64,000 bases of DNA from NCBI GenBank assembly GCA_963750965.1, contig CAVVSK010000013.1, positions 248,001 through 312,000 of the forward strand, given 5' to 3'. The position numbers and the translations under genes are program-made. Source of the DNA: CANKHA01 sp963750965 (lineage in GTDB: Bacteria > Pseudomonadota > Alphaproteobacteria > Rhizobiales > Xanthobacteraceae). Under the pieces are notes generated by a model. That model was not told where the DNA came from and ran no database searches. It saw only the letters and a program-made list of their open reading frames with translations. Within the stretch, counting starts at the first letter, position 1; each line of letters opens with the position of its first letter. This document shows positions 16,713-24,868 of this stretch, in pieces.

Positions 16713-17132
16713 TTCTGCGAAGGCCGCGATCTCACCATCGGCTATCCGGACCGCGTGGTCGGCAGCGGCCTTGAATGTGGCGCTCGCCAAGGGCGAGGTG
16801 CTGGCGCTGCTCGGGCCGAATGGCGGCGGCAAGACCACCTTGCTGAAGACGATACTCGGATTGCTGCCGCCGCAAGGCTGGCGAGATCGCGGCTCGACGC
16901 CGCGCCGCTGTCCGCACGCTCCGATCCGCGAGCGTGCGCAGCTGCATGGGTTATGTACCGCAGATCCCACGCCGGCGACCTTCGCTTTCACCGTCGAGAC
17001 TGTGGTGCTGATGGGCCGGACACCTTATCGGCAGGCTGTTCAGCGGCCCGACGCGCGGAAGACGCCGGGCCCCGGGCCACGCTCATTGTGACCACAAACA
17101 TCGTCGACAGGCTTCCCCCCTGTGCAAGATGA
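16709..17132 (+). pseudogene. ABC importer ATPase, frameshifted and internally deleted
   Basis: The ATG overlaps the permease stop. Walker A (LLGPNGGGKTTLLKTILGLL) is intact near 16812-16870, and a Q-loop region (MGYVPQIPRR, frameshifted) and the VLMGRTPYR block follow. The sequence then jumps, near 17040-17085, to a fragment like the H-loop end (ATLIVTTNIVDR). The ABC signature and Walker B are missing: only 424 bp remain of an expected 750 or so. It cannot encode a working ATPase, which makes loss of this importer more than a sequencing artefact. Confidence 0.75.
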
Positions 17133-17172
17133 CCCCGGTCACTCAGCCGGTGTTCGTGGGTCCTGAAGCGCC

Positions 17173-18195
17173 ATGTCGCGTAGATTTGCCTGGGTTTCCT
17201 TTGCGGACCCGCAACTTCTCGAGCTCCGCCTCAAGGACCTTGGCGTCGGCATTAAAGGCACATGGCTGGAAGATTGCCTGAACGCCCTGTACCGGGAATT
17301 GCGGAAAAAAGGCGTCCGCATCAGGCCGCATGCCTGGATTTCAGACGAGTGGTTCAGCCCCGACAATACGCCCGGAATCGCCATCCCTTTTTACCTGACG
17401 CGTCGGCGGCTGATGCGCTTAGAGCGCAAGAAGATCATCGACGTGGAGGGTGGCAGCGTGGCGGAATGCATGCGCATCCTTCGCCACGAGGCCGGCCATG
17501 TCATGCAGCATGCCTATCAGCTGCAGCGCCGGCGCCGCTGGCAGCAACTGTTTGGGCCTTCCTCCAGGCCCTATCCCAAGCATTATCGGCCCAACCCGCG
17601 CAGCCGGCGTTTCGTCCGGCATCTCCGGCTCTGGTACGCGCAAAGCCATCCGGACGAGGATTTCGCCGAGACTTTCGCGGTCTGGCTCACGCCGCGATCC
17701 AACTGGCGCAAGCGCTATGCGGACTGGCCCGCTCTGAAGAAGCTGGAATATGTCGACGAGCTGATGGCGGAGATCGGCGGGCAGAAGCCTTTGCTGAATC
17801 GGCGGTTGGAGGTAGACCCGCTTCGGCGGCTGACCCGTACCCTTGCCCAACATTACGAGAAGAAGCAGGCTCTCTATCACAGTGATTCTCCAAAAGGTTA
17901 TGATCGGGATCTGCACCGCATCTTCTCCAGTGATCCGAAACATAAACGGTCGCCGACGGCTGCTAGCTTCCTGGAAAAGAATCGCGCGAAAATCCGGCGC
18001 AGAGTTGCCAAGTCCACAGGCGAGTACCAGCTCACGCTGGATGACGTGCTCGACGAGATGATTGGGCGGTGTCGCAAGTTGAAGTTGCGGGCGGTAGGCT
18101 CCGAACGGCAACTGACGAGGGACTTCACAGTGCTGCTGGCGGCCAGGACGGTCCACTCCCTTTACAGTCCTTCACGGCGGTCCTACGCCTTATGA
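17173..18195 (+). CDS. Putative zinc-binding metallopeptidase (DUF/Mx-type)
   Basis: A 340-residue cytosolic protein. Residues 104-108 form a zincin motif (HEAGHVMQH), and a downstream EDFAETFAVWL near residue 162 would supply the third zinc ligand, the arrangement of the putative zinc-binding metallopeptidase family. The C-terminal third is basic and helical with no known domain. Its stop overlaps the start of a D-Ala-D-Ala ligase-like gene (ATGA), so the pair is co-translated. No signal peptide is present. Substrate unknown; cleavage of a product of the neighbouring ligase is an attractive guess only. Confidence 0.8.
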   Translation: MSRRFAWVSFADPQLLELRLKDLGVGIKGTWLEDCLNALYRELRKKGVRIRPHAWISDEWFSPDNTPGIAIPFYLTRRRLMRLERKKIIDVEGGSVAECMRILRHEAGHVMQHAYQLQRRRRWQQLFGPSSRPYPKHYRPNPRSRRFVRHLRLWYAQSHPDEDFAETFAVWLTPRSNWRKRYADWPALKKLEYVDELMAEIGGQKPLLNRRLEVDPLRRLTRTLAQHYEKKQALYHSDSPKGYDRDLHRIFSSDPKHKRSPTAASFLEKNRAKIRRRVAKSTGEYQLTLDDVLDEMIGRCRKLKLRAVGSERQLTRDFTVLLAARTVHSLYSPSRRSYAL

Positions 18196-19208
18196 AGCCA
18201 TTGCGCATCCTGGTGCTTTTGCATCCGGACCTGATGCCGCCGGAAACCCTGAAAGGTTTCAGCGAGCAGCAGATCAACGTCTGGAAGACCGAATACGACG
18301 TGGTTAGCACGCTGCGCAAAGCGGGGCATGAGGTGCGCCCTCTTGGCGTCCAGCATGAACTCAAGCCAATCAGGGAGGAGATTGAAGCTTGGAAGCCGAA
18401 TGTCGTTTTCAACTTGCTGGAAGAATTCCACGGCGAGCCGACCTACGACCAGAACGTCGCGAGCTATCTGGAGCTGCTGCGCATTCCTTATACCGGCTGT
18501 AATCCGCGCGGCCTTATGCTGGCGCGCGGTAAGGACCTGTCGAAGAAGCTTGTGCATTATCACCGCGTTCCGGTTCCGGCCTTTGCGGTATTCCCCATGC
18601 AGCGGAAAATTCACCGACCGAAACGGCTGGCCTTTCCGTTAATTGTCAAAAGCCTGAGCGAGGACGCCTCGGAAGGCATCGCGCAGGCCTCGGTGGTCGA
18701 CAGTGACGAAAAACTCGCCGAGCGCGTGGCTTTCATTCACGAACGGATGGCGACGCCGGCTTTGGTAGAGCAATACATCCCGGGCCGCGAAATTTACGTC
18801 GGCGTCCTCGGCAACGAACGGCTGCGTGTGCTGCCCGTTTGGGAGATCGACTTCGGCAGCGCCGCGCCGATCGCCACCGGAAAGGTCAAGCATGACCGCG
18901 ATTATCAGCAACGGCACAAGATCGAACATGGTCCGGCGAAAGACTTGTCCCCGGAACTGCACGCGCGCATCGACAAGATGGCGAAGCGCATCTACAGGAC
19001 GCTGGGGCTCGATGGTTATGCGCGCATCGACTTCCGCCTCTCGGCTGAGAACGTCCCGTATTTCCTGGAAGCCAACCCCAATCCGGAAATCGCAAAGAGC
19101 GAGGAATTCGCCCATGCCGCAGCCCATGACAAGATCAATTATCGCGACCTGCTGAACCGGATCGTGGCGCTGGGCATGCGGCGCAGCTTGGGAAAAGCGA
19201 CCGACTAG
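18192..19208 (+). CDS. D-alanine-D-alanine ligase-like ATP-grasp protein
   Basis: A 338-residue ATP-grasp enzyme. NLLEEFHGEPTYDQNVASYL and LLRIPYTGCNPRGLMLARGK match the N-terminal half of Ddl ligases; FPLIVKSLSEDASEGIAQAS is the ATP-binding lysine region and FLEANPNPEI the magnesium site near residue 285. It differs from true Ddl in substrate-facing segments and lies far from the mur genes. Family members join a carboxylate to an amine using ATP. It is translationally coupled to the metallopeptidase, suggesting a ligase/peptidase module. Confidence 0.85.
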   Translation: MKPLRILVLLHPDLMPPETLKGFSEQQINVWKTEYDVVSTLRKAGHEVRPLGVQHELKPIREEIEAWKPNVVFNLLEEFHGEPTYDQNVASYLELLRIPYTGCNPRGLMLARGKDLSKKLVHYHRVPVPAFAVFPMQRKIHRPKRLAFPLIVKSLSEDASEGIAQASVVDSDEKLAERVAFIHERMATPALVEQYIPGREIYVGVLGNERLRVLPVWEIDFGSAAPIATGKVKHDRDYQQRHKIEHGPAKDLSPELHARIDKMAKRIYRTLGLDGYARIDFRLSAENVPYFLEANPNPEIAKSEEFAHAAAHDKINYRDLLNRIVALGMRRSLGKATD

Positions 19209-19393
19209 CGCTGAGCCGGTTGATCGCTTGGCGACCGGTCCCGTGCTGAATCACACTCTTCGAGCATCTGGCTCGACCATTCAGAATGGTTGCGGCCATT
19301 GACCTTGGCGTGCTGCATTCACATTTTGATTGCGAGATAACACCTGATTAATCGCTGCCCCGGAGCGGCGGCTTTTCTGCTAGAGTGCCGAGT

Positions 19394-20278
19394 ATGAAGA
19401 GTGCAAGCGACGGCTATCTCGTTCGTCCGAATCCGCAGGATCCGCGGCTGACCGAGCGCGTCAAAGGCGTCGATCAAACCGGCGCGACGATCGAAACCGC
19501 GGTGACGGTGGAGCGCGCGCTGACGATTTTTCTCAATTCGCAGGAAATCGTCACGGCGATGACGATCGGTGACTATCCAGAATATCTCGCCATCGGTTAT
19601 CTGCTCAACCAGCACATGCTGTTGCCAGATGACGTCATCACCGGCGTCGATTACGACGAGGAACTTGCCACTGTGGTGGTGCGCACCAAGCGCAGGACGA
19701 ATTACGAAAAGAAGCTAAAGAAGAAGGTGCAAACCTCCGGCTGCGCGCAAGGCACGGTGTTCGGCGATTTGATGGAAGCGCTGGAGAACGTCAATCTGCC
19801 GGACGCGGAACTGCGCACTTCCTGGCTCTACGCGCTAACCAACAAGATCAACACCACACCTTCACTCTACCTCGAGGCTGGCGCGATCCACGGCTGCGTT
19901 CTGGCCGAGCGCGATCAGCCGTTGGTCTATATGGAAGACGTCGGTCGACATAACGCGGTCGATAAGATCGCCGGCTGGATGTTCCGGCATAAGGTGCGGC
20001 CAGACGACAAGATCTTCTACACCACGGGCCGGCTCACCTCCGAGATGGTGATTAAGACGCTTCACATGGGCATTCCGATTCTGATCTCCCGCTCCGGCTT
20101 CACCGCCTGGGGCGTTGAGCTCGCGCGCAAATCCAATCTCACCCTGATCGGGCGGGCGCGCGGCAAGCGCTTCGTGGCGCTGGCGGGCGAATCGCGCATC
20201 GTGTTCGACCAGGACCTCGCCTATGTCGAGGAGGAGAGCGCGAAGACCCGCCGCAAGGCGGCGGTGCACGACGACTAG
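19394..20278 (+). CDS. fdhD: Formate dehydrogenase accessory sulfurtransferase FdhD
   Basis: A 294-residue protein that transfers sulfur from the cysteine desulfurase to the molybdenum cofactor before insertion into formate dehydrogenase. The diagnostic blocks are present: SGCAQG near residue 118, EDVGRHNAVDKIAGW near 195, TTGRLTSEMVIKTLHMGIPI near 220. Of the two cysteines of the CxxC loop in E. coli FdhD, only the first is kept (CAQG), as in many homologues. An in-frame GTG at 19385 is an alternative start. mobA follows after two bases. Confidence 0.93.
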   Translation: MKSASDGYLVRPNPQDPRLTERVKGVDQTGATIETAVTVERALTIFLNSQEIVTAMTIGDYPEYLAIGYLLNQHMLLPDDVITGVDYDEELATVVVRTKRRTNYEKKLKKKVQTSGCAQGTVFGDLMEALENVNLPDAELRTSWLYALTNKINTTPSLYLEAGAIHGCVLAERDQPLVYMEDVGRHNAVDKIAGWMFRHKVRPDDKIFYTTGRLTSEMVIKTLHMGIPILISRSGFTAWGVELARKSNLTLIGRARGKRFVALAGESRIVFDQDLAYVEEESAKTRRKAAVHDD

Positions 20279-20280
20279 CG

Positions 20281-20916
20281 ATGACCGTGGCGCAGACGCC
20301 TCCCACGCTAGGTCTGGTGCTGGCCGGCGGGCTCGCGCGGCGCATGGGCGGGGGCGACAAGGCGCTGTTGCGCATCGGCGGCGTCAGCATCTTGGACCGT
20401 GTGCTGGAGCGCCTGGGTCCGCAATGCAGCAGGATCATTCTTAACGCCAACGGCGATCCGCAGCGCTTTGCGTCCACCGGATTGCCCGTCGTGGCTGACG
20501 ACCTGCCCGGCTTTGCCGGCCCGCTGGCAGGTATTCTGGCCGGGCTCGATTGGGCTGCCGCTCATGCACCGGAGATAACCTGGATCGGCAGCGTCCCGGG
20601 CGATTGCCCTTTCCTGCCGCGCGACCTGATCGCCCGGTTGCACAGGGCGCGGACCGAGGCCGGGAAGCCGCTGGCCTGCGCCAAATCCGGCGAATGGCGG
20701 CACCCGGTGGCCGGCCTATGGCCGGTCGCGCTCCGGCATGACCTGCGCCACGCTTTGGTGGAGGAGGATTTGAGGAAAATCGAGGTCTGGACCGAACGGC
20801 ATGGGGTGGCCCTGGCGGAGTGGCCGGATGCCCCGGTCGACCCCTTCTTCAACGTCAACACCCCCGAGGACGCGGCACGGGCCGAGGAGATTGCGGCGCA
20901 GCATGTGGAAGCATAG
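20281..20916 (+). CDS. mobA: Molybdenum cofactor guanylyltransferase MobA
   Basis: A 211-residue enzyme that attaches GMP to molybdopterin to make the bis-MGD cofactor used by formate dehydrogenase. The nucleotide-binding start GLVLAGGLARRMGGGDKALL, the PGDCPFLP metal site near residue 103 and the VNTPEDAARAE tail are typical. It is two bases after fdhD and probably cotranscribed. mobB and moeA lie close by on the opposite strand. Confidence 0.93.
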   Translation: MTVAQTPPTLGLVLAGGLARRMGGGDKALLRIGGVSILDRVLERLGPQCSRIILNANGDPQRFASTGLPVVADDLPGFAGPLAGILAGLDWAAAHAPEITWIGSVPGDCPFLPRDLIARLHRARTEAGKPLACAKSGEWRHPVAGLWPVALRHDLRHALVEEDLRKIEVWTERHGVALAEWPDAPVDPFFNVNTPEDAARAEEIAAQHVEA

Positions 20917-21001
20917 CCCGCGACTATCTACTCACTTGATCTCTTCCGACCCCGGCCCATAATGCCCGCAATAAAGATCGGATTCCTGGGGAGGAAAGAC
21001 A

Positions 21002-21304
21002 ATGCGCATATTCCTGATCGCCTGCGTTGCCGTTGTCGCTATCGCAATCGTCGCGGCGCTCTCGTTGAACTCGGTGCAGAAGCCGTCAGGTACGCGCTAC
21101 ACGACCGAAGGCGCGCGCATCCACCCAAGCTGGAGCTTCCGCCAGGTCTTCTCCAGGACGAAGAAGGCGCCGCAGACAGTGGCCATGGCGGTGCCGACCT
21201 CCGACAATGTCAGGGAAGAAGGCTGCGAGGTCCCGAGCGCCTGGGCACTGATCCTTGCCGACTTCACCGACTCGCCGACGGCTGAGTACCTCTGCGAGCA
21301 CTGA
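21002..21304 (+). CDS. Small membrane-anchored hypothetical protein
   Basis: A 100-residue protein with one N-terminal hydrophobic helix (MRIFLIACVAVVAIAIVAAL) that could be a signal peptide or an anchor, and a basic then acidic exported part with two cysteines near the end that could form a disulfide. A strong GGGGAGG ribosome site is 8 bases upstream. No family recognised. It converges with moeA, two bases from that gene's stop. Confidence 0.7.
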   Translation: MRIFLIACVAVVAIAIVAALSLNSVQKPSGTRYTTEGARIHPSWSFRQVFSRTKKAPQTVAMAVPTSDNVREEGCEVPSAWALILADFTDSPTAEYLCEH

Positions 21305-21306
21305 CG

Positions 21307-22563
21307 TCAGCCAACCAGCGACGCATAGGATAAGAACCCGACGATCGCGCCAGGTTCGATTTTCGTCGTGTCCTCGGACAATTCGGCGAGGCCGTCGGTT
21401 TCCGTCAGCGACGTGATCACGCCGGCACCTTCCTGCGGATGCTTCACCGCCTCGACGCCGCCATCGGCCGTGCGGCGCAAAGCGACGCGAACATATTCGC
21501 GGCGGCCTTTCTTCTTCTTGTAGGAGAAGGCGACCTTCACCGGCAGCGGCACCAGCCTCTGCGGCAGCGCGCCGCCCAGCCGCAGCAGCAACGGCCGCAC
21601 CACCCGCACGAAGGTGACGAAGGCCGCGACCGGATTGCCCGGCAAACCGGCAAAGGCCGCGCCTTCGACCACGCCCATGGCGACCGGGCGCCCCGGCTTG
21701 ATGGCGACGCGCCAGAACACCAGCCGGCCGATGCTTTCCACCGCGTCGCGCACATGATCTGCCTCGCCGGTGGAAACGCCGCCGGTGGTCAGCACCAGGT
21801 CATGCGTCTTGGCTGCCTCACCGATCGCGCGCTTGAGCGCGGCGGGATTGTCGGGAACGATACCGAGATCGCTCACCTCCACTTCGAGCCGCGCCAAGAG
21901 GCCGGCAAGCAGCGCACGGTTAGCATCGAACAGCGCGGAGGGCGGACGCGGCGCGCCCGGCTCCACGATCTCGTCGCCGGTGGAGAACAAGGCGACGCGC
22001 AGCCGCGGCCGCACCTCAAGCTGCGTCAGCCCGATGGCGGCGGCGAGCGCGACGTCGGCAGCCGACAGCAGGCGGCCGGCCGGAAGCACCACCGAGCCTT
22101 TCTTCACGTCCTCGCCCGCGAGACGGCGGTTGGCCCCGGTTTTCAGGCCGGGCGGCACGATCACCGCCTCGCCTTCTGTCCGCACGTCCTCCTGCATGAA
22201 GACCGTGTCGGCACCTGCCGGCATCGGTGCGCCGGTGAAGATGCGGACCGCCTCGCCGGCGCCGACCGTGTCGGGCGGCCGGTGGCCGGCCATCACGCGG
22301 CCCGAAACCGTCAGCCGGGTTTCGGCGTCGGGCTTCAGATCGCGGTGGCGCACCGCGTAGCCGTCGACGGCGGAATTGTCGAAGGGCGGCAGATCGAGCG
22401 GCGCCACGATATCGGCGGCGAGGATGCGGCCGTCGGCGGCACGCAGCAGCACGGTTTCCTTGCCGGTGACCGGCTGCACGCGGGTCTCGATCAGCCGCTC
22501 CATCTCTTCGAGCGGCAGCAGCGGCCCGGAGAACGCAAAACAGTCGTCGGTAAGCTGCGCCAT
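21307..22563 (-). CDS. moeA: Molybdopterin molybdenumtransferase MoeA
   Basis: A 418-residue protein that inserts molybdate (or tungstate) into adenylated molybdopterin. Family blocks: PPFDNSAVDGYAVR near residue 60, PAGADTVFMQED near 115, STGDEIVEPG near 190, TTGGVSTGEADHVRD near 255 and GLPGNPVAAFVTF near 310. Its start overlaps the mobB stop (TGATG), so mobB and moeA are one transcript. It is the most conventional of three MoeA-type proteins in this window. Confidence 0.94.
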   Translation of the reverse strand: MAQLTDDCFAFSGPLLPLEEMERLIETRVQPVTGKETVLLRAADGRILAADIVAPLDLPPFDNSAVDGYAVRHRDLKPDAETRLTVSGRVMAGHRPPDTVGAGEAVRIFTGAPMPAGADTVFMQEDVRTEGEAVIVPPGLKTGANRRLAGEDVKKGSVVLPAGRLLSAADVALAAAIGLTQLEVRPRLRVALFSTGDEIVEPGAPRPPSALFDANRALLAGLLARLEVEVSDLGIVPDNPAALKRAIGEAAKTHDLVLTTGGVSTGEADHVRDAVESIGRLVFWRVAIKPGRPVAMGVVEGAAFAGLPGNPVAAFVTFVRVVRPLLLRLGGALPQRLVPLPVKVAFSYKKKKGRREYVRVALRRTADGGVEAVKHPQEGAGVITSLTETDGLAELSEDTTKIEPGAIVGFLSYASLVG

Positions 22564-23075
22564 CAGCGGCTCCGGGGTGCGCCGAGCGGAGCGGCATGCC
22601 GCAACATGATTTCCACGATCGCCTCCACATCGTCGAGCGCGACCACCGGCACCCCCGCCTGGACCGGCTGGTCGGAGGCGATCGCGACGATATGCGGATC
22701 GTCGGGATGCAGCAGCGGCTTGCGGACGGCCGCGCGATGCACTTCCAATTTGGGGTGCGGTTCGCGCTTGTAGCCTTCCACGATCACCAAATCGACCGAA
22801 GCTAGCTTGGCGAGCAGTTCATGCAGCGTCGGCTCGGCCGCGCCGCGCAGCTCATGCACCAGCGCCCAGCGGGCGGCCGAGCCGACCAGCACTTCGCTGG
22901 CGCCGGCCATGCGATGGGTATGAGAATCCTTGCCCGGCTGATCGACATCGAAGGCATGGTGCGCGTGCTTGACGGTGGAAACCGTAAGCCCGCGGGCAAC
23001 AAGCCGGGGAATGAGTTTGGTGAGCAGGGTGGTCTTTCCGGAGCCGCTCCAGCCCGCCAATCCGATGATGCGCAT
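22563..23075 (-). CDS. mobB: Molybdopterin-guanine dinucleotide biosynthesis protein MobB
   Basis: A 170-residue GTP-binding adaptor for MobA. Walker A is at the N-terminus (GWSGSGKTTLL), STVKHAHHAFDVDQPGKDS follows near residue 33, and DLVIVEGYKREPHPKLEV near 95 is the typical MobB block. Its start lies just downstream of the terminator of the formate dehydrogenase operon, so it has its own promoter or depends on read-through. Confidence 0.93.
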   Translation of the reverse strand: MRIIGLAGWSGSGKTTLLTKLIPRLVARGLTVSTVKHAHHAFDVDQPGKDSHTHRMAGASEVLVGSAARWALVHELRGAAEPTLHELLAKLASVDLVIVEGYKREPHPKLEVHRAAVRKPLLHPDDPHIVAIASDQPVQAGVPVVALDDVEAIVEIMLRHAAPLGAPRSR

Positions 23076-23090
23076 GGCCCCTTATAGCAA

Positions 23091-23119
23091 AACGCCCGGC
23101 GGGAATTCCGCCGGGCGTT
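23091..23119 (-). terminator. Rho-independent terminator of the formate dehydrogenase operon
   Basis: A perfect 12-bp stem (AACGCCCGGCGG with CCGCCGGGCGTT) around a 5-base loop, followed on the minus strand by TTTT. It sits 30 bases after the stop of the cytochrome b subunit gene and just before mobB, separating the two transcription units. Confidence 0.9.
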
Positions 23120-23149
23120 AAAGTTTGAGGAGAGAGTGTCAGCTATTAG

Positions 23150-24184
23150 CTATTCCGCAGGCGTAGCCGCGGGTGTGCTCCGCGGTTGGGGTTGTGACTC
23201 GTTGGGGCCGGTGCGGGCCATTTCCTCCTGCAGCCAGAGGCTATGGTGCTGCCGCGCCCAATTGACGTCAACAGTGCCTTCGGACATCGCCTCGAAGGCG
23301 CCTTCCATGCCGATAGTGCCGATGTAGATATGCCCAAGCATGGCTGCCACGAAGAGCACCGCGACCACGCCGTGCACGATCTGGGCAAGCTGCATACCGG
23401 CGATGCCGGTGCCGTAGAAGGGGAACATCAGCAGATAGCCGCTGATCGCGACTGCGCCGCCGCCGATCACCACGATCCAGTAGATCATCTTCTGGCCGGC
23501 GTTAAAGCGATAGGCCGGCGGATGATCGTCGCCGACAATGCCGCCGCCCCGCCGGAGCCATTCTCGGTCGACCCTATTGGGAAGATTTCCGCCGATCCAC
23601 ATCAACAGGATCAGCACGACGCCGATGGTGAAGGGGAAGCTGAGGTAGTTATGCAGGTATTTCAGCGTCTGCGACCAGACGGTGAAGGCGTTCGGACCCA
23701 TTAGGGGCAACAAAAGGTTCTTGCCGAACGTAAGATTAAGGCCGGAGATCGCCAGAATGACGAAGCAGGTCGCCGTCATCCAATGCACGAAGCGCTCGAA
23801 AGCATTGAAGCGCACGATCACTCGGCCCGAGCGTCCAGCCTGAATTCGCACCATGCCGCGTATGAGATAAAAAATCAGGATTCCAGCCGCCGCGCCGATG
23901 ATTGAAATGACGCCGATCCACTTCAGGGTCACTTGGTGGAATTGCCGCCAGTCACGGCCGACCGGCTGCTCGATGATGCTGGATTTTTGGTCGGGCAGGC
24001 TGACGCGGCCCTGAACCCGGTTGAGCTCGCGCAGTAACTGATCTTCCTTTACCGAACTGGCGGTGGGGTTGACCGAGTTGTCGGGGTTGCGTTGTTGCGC
24101 GCTGCCCGGCTGCGCCAAAGTCACGACGAATAACAGCGCCAGAGCACCGACGAAAACCCGGATGCGCGCGGAAAGCATCGTCAT
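23150..24184 (-). CDS. fdhC: Formate dehydrogenase cytochrome b556 (gamma) subunit
   Basis: A 344-residue membrane protein that anchors the dehydrogenase and passes electrons to quinone. A signal-like N-terminus and a periplasmic stretch precede at least four to five transmembrane helices. RFNAFERFVHWMTATCFVIL, KYLHNYLSFPFTIGVVL and QIVHGVVAVLFVAAMLGHIY carry the histidines expected to ligate two b-type hemes. The start at 24184 is preceded by GGGGAGGA; an in-frame extension to 24253 lacks one. The N-terminal periplasmic extension is longer than in E. coli FdnI. Last gene before the terminator. Confidence 0.9.
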   Translation of the reverse strand: MTMLSARIRVFVGALALLFVVTLAQPGSAQQRNPDNSVNPTASSVKEDQLLRELNRVQGRVSLPDQKSSIIEQPVGRDWRQFHQVTLKWIGVISIIGAAAGILIFYLIRGMVRIQAGRSGRVIVRFNAFERFVHWMTATCFVILAISGLNLTFGKNLLLPLMGPNAFTVWSQTLKYLHNYLSFPFTIGVVLILLMWIGGNLPNRVDREWLRRGGGIVGDDHPPAYRFNAGQKMIYWIVVIGGGAVAISGYLLMFPFYGTGIAGMQLAQIVHGVVAVLFVAAMLGHIYIGTIGMEGAFEAMSEGTVDVNWARQHHSLWLQEEMARTGPNESQPQPRSTPAATPAE

Positions 24185-24259
24185 GCCAAGTCCTCCCCTT
24201 ACCGACCCGCTTGAGCGGCGTTGGACGGGAGCGGCCTGCGCCGTTCCCGTCATGTGGTA

Positions 24260-24856
24260 TTACGAAGCGATCGTTTCGCGATAAGCAGTCTGCCAGCCCC
24301 AGGCGCCGGAGCCGTAACCGCGCTTGGTCACGCGCTCCTTATAAATCTGCGCAATGATCTCGCCATCGCCGGCGAGCAGCGACTTGGTCGAGCACATCTC
24401 GGCGCAGAGCGGAAGCTTGCCTTCCGCCAGCCGGTTGGCGCCGTATTTGTCGTACTCCGCCACCGTGTTGTCGGCTTCCGGACCGCCGGCGCAATAGGTG
24501 CATTTATCCATCTTGCCGCGCGAGCCGAAGTTGCCGACCCGCGGATATTGCGGCGCGCCGAACGGGCAGGCGTAGAAGCAGTAGCCGCAGCCGATGCAGA
24601 TGTCCTTGGAGTGCAGGACCACCGCGTCCGCCGTCGTATAGAAGGCGTTGGTGGGGCACACCGCCGCGCAGGGCGCGTCGGTGCAATGCATGCAGGCCAT
24701 GGAAACCGACCGTTCGCCCGGCTTGCCGTCATTGATGGTGACGACGCGCCGTCGGTTGATGCCCCAGGGCACTTCGTTTTCGTTCTTGCAGGCGGTGACG
24801 CAAGCGTTGCATTCGATGCAACGATCGGCGTCGCAGAGGAATTTCATACGTGCCAT
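24260..24856 (-). CDS. fdhB: Formate dehydrogenase iron-sulfur (beta) subunit
   Basis: A 198-residue ferredoxin-type subunit with four cysteine clusters: CIECNACVTACKNE near residue 13, CMHCTDAPCAAVCP near 55, CIGCGYCFYACPFG near 91, and CTYC...CAEMCSTKSLL from about 118. These would hold four [4Fe-4S] clusters linking the catalytic subunit to cytochrome b. It is shorter than E. coli FdnH (about 290) because the C-terminal membrane anchor is absent. It starts 12 bases after the alpha subunit gene ends. Confidence 0.93.
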   Translation of the reverse strand: MARMKFLCDADRCIECNACVTACKNENEVPWGINRRRVVTINDGKPGERSVSMACMHCTDAPCAAVCPTNAFYTTADAVVLHSKDICIGCGYCFYACPFGAPQYPRVGNFGSRGKMDKCTYCAGGPEADNTVAEYDKYGANRLAEGKLPLCAEMCSTKSLLAGDGEIIAQIYKERVTKRGYGSGAWGWQTAYRETIAS

Positions 24857-24868
24857 TGTCGTTGCTCC

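Noticed and set aside
21439..22773. 444-codon open frame on the plus strand
   Set aside because: Antisense shadow of moeA and mobB in a high-GC region; no recognisable protein features.
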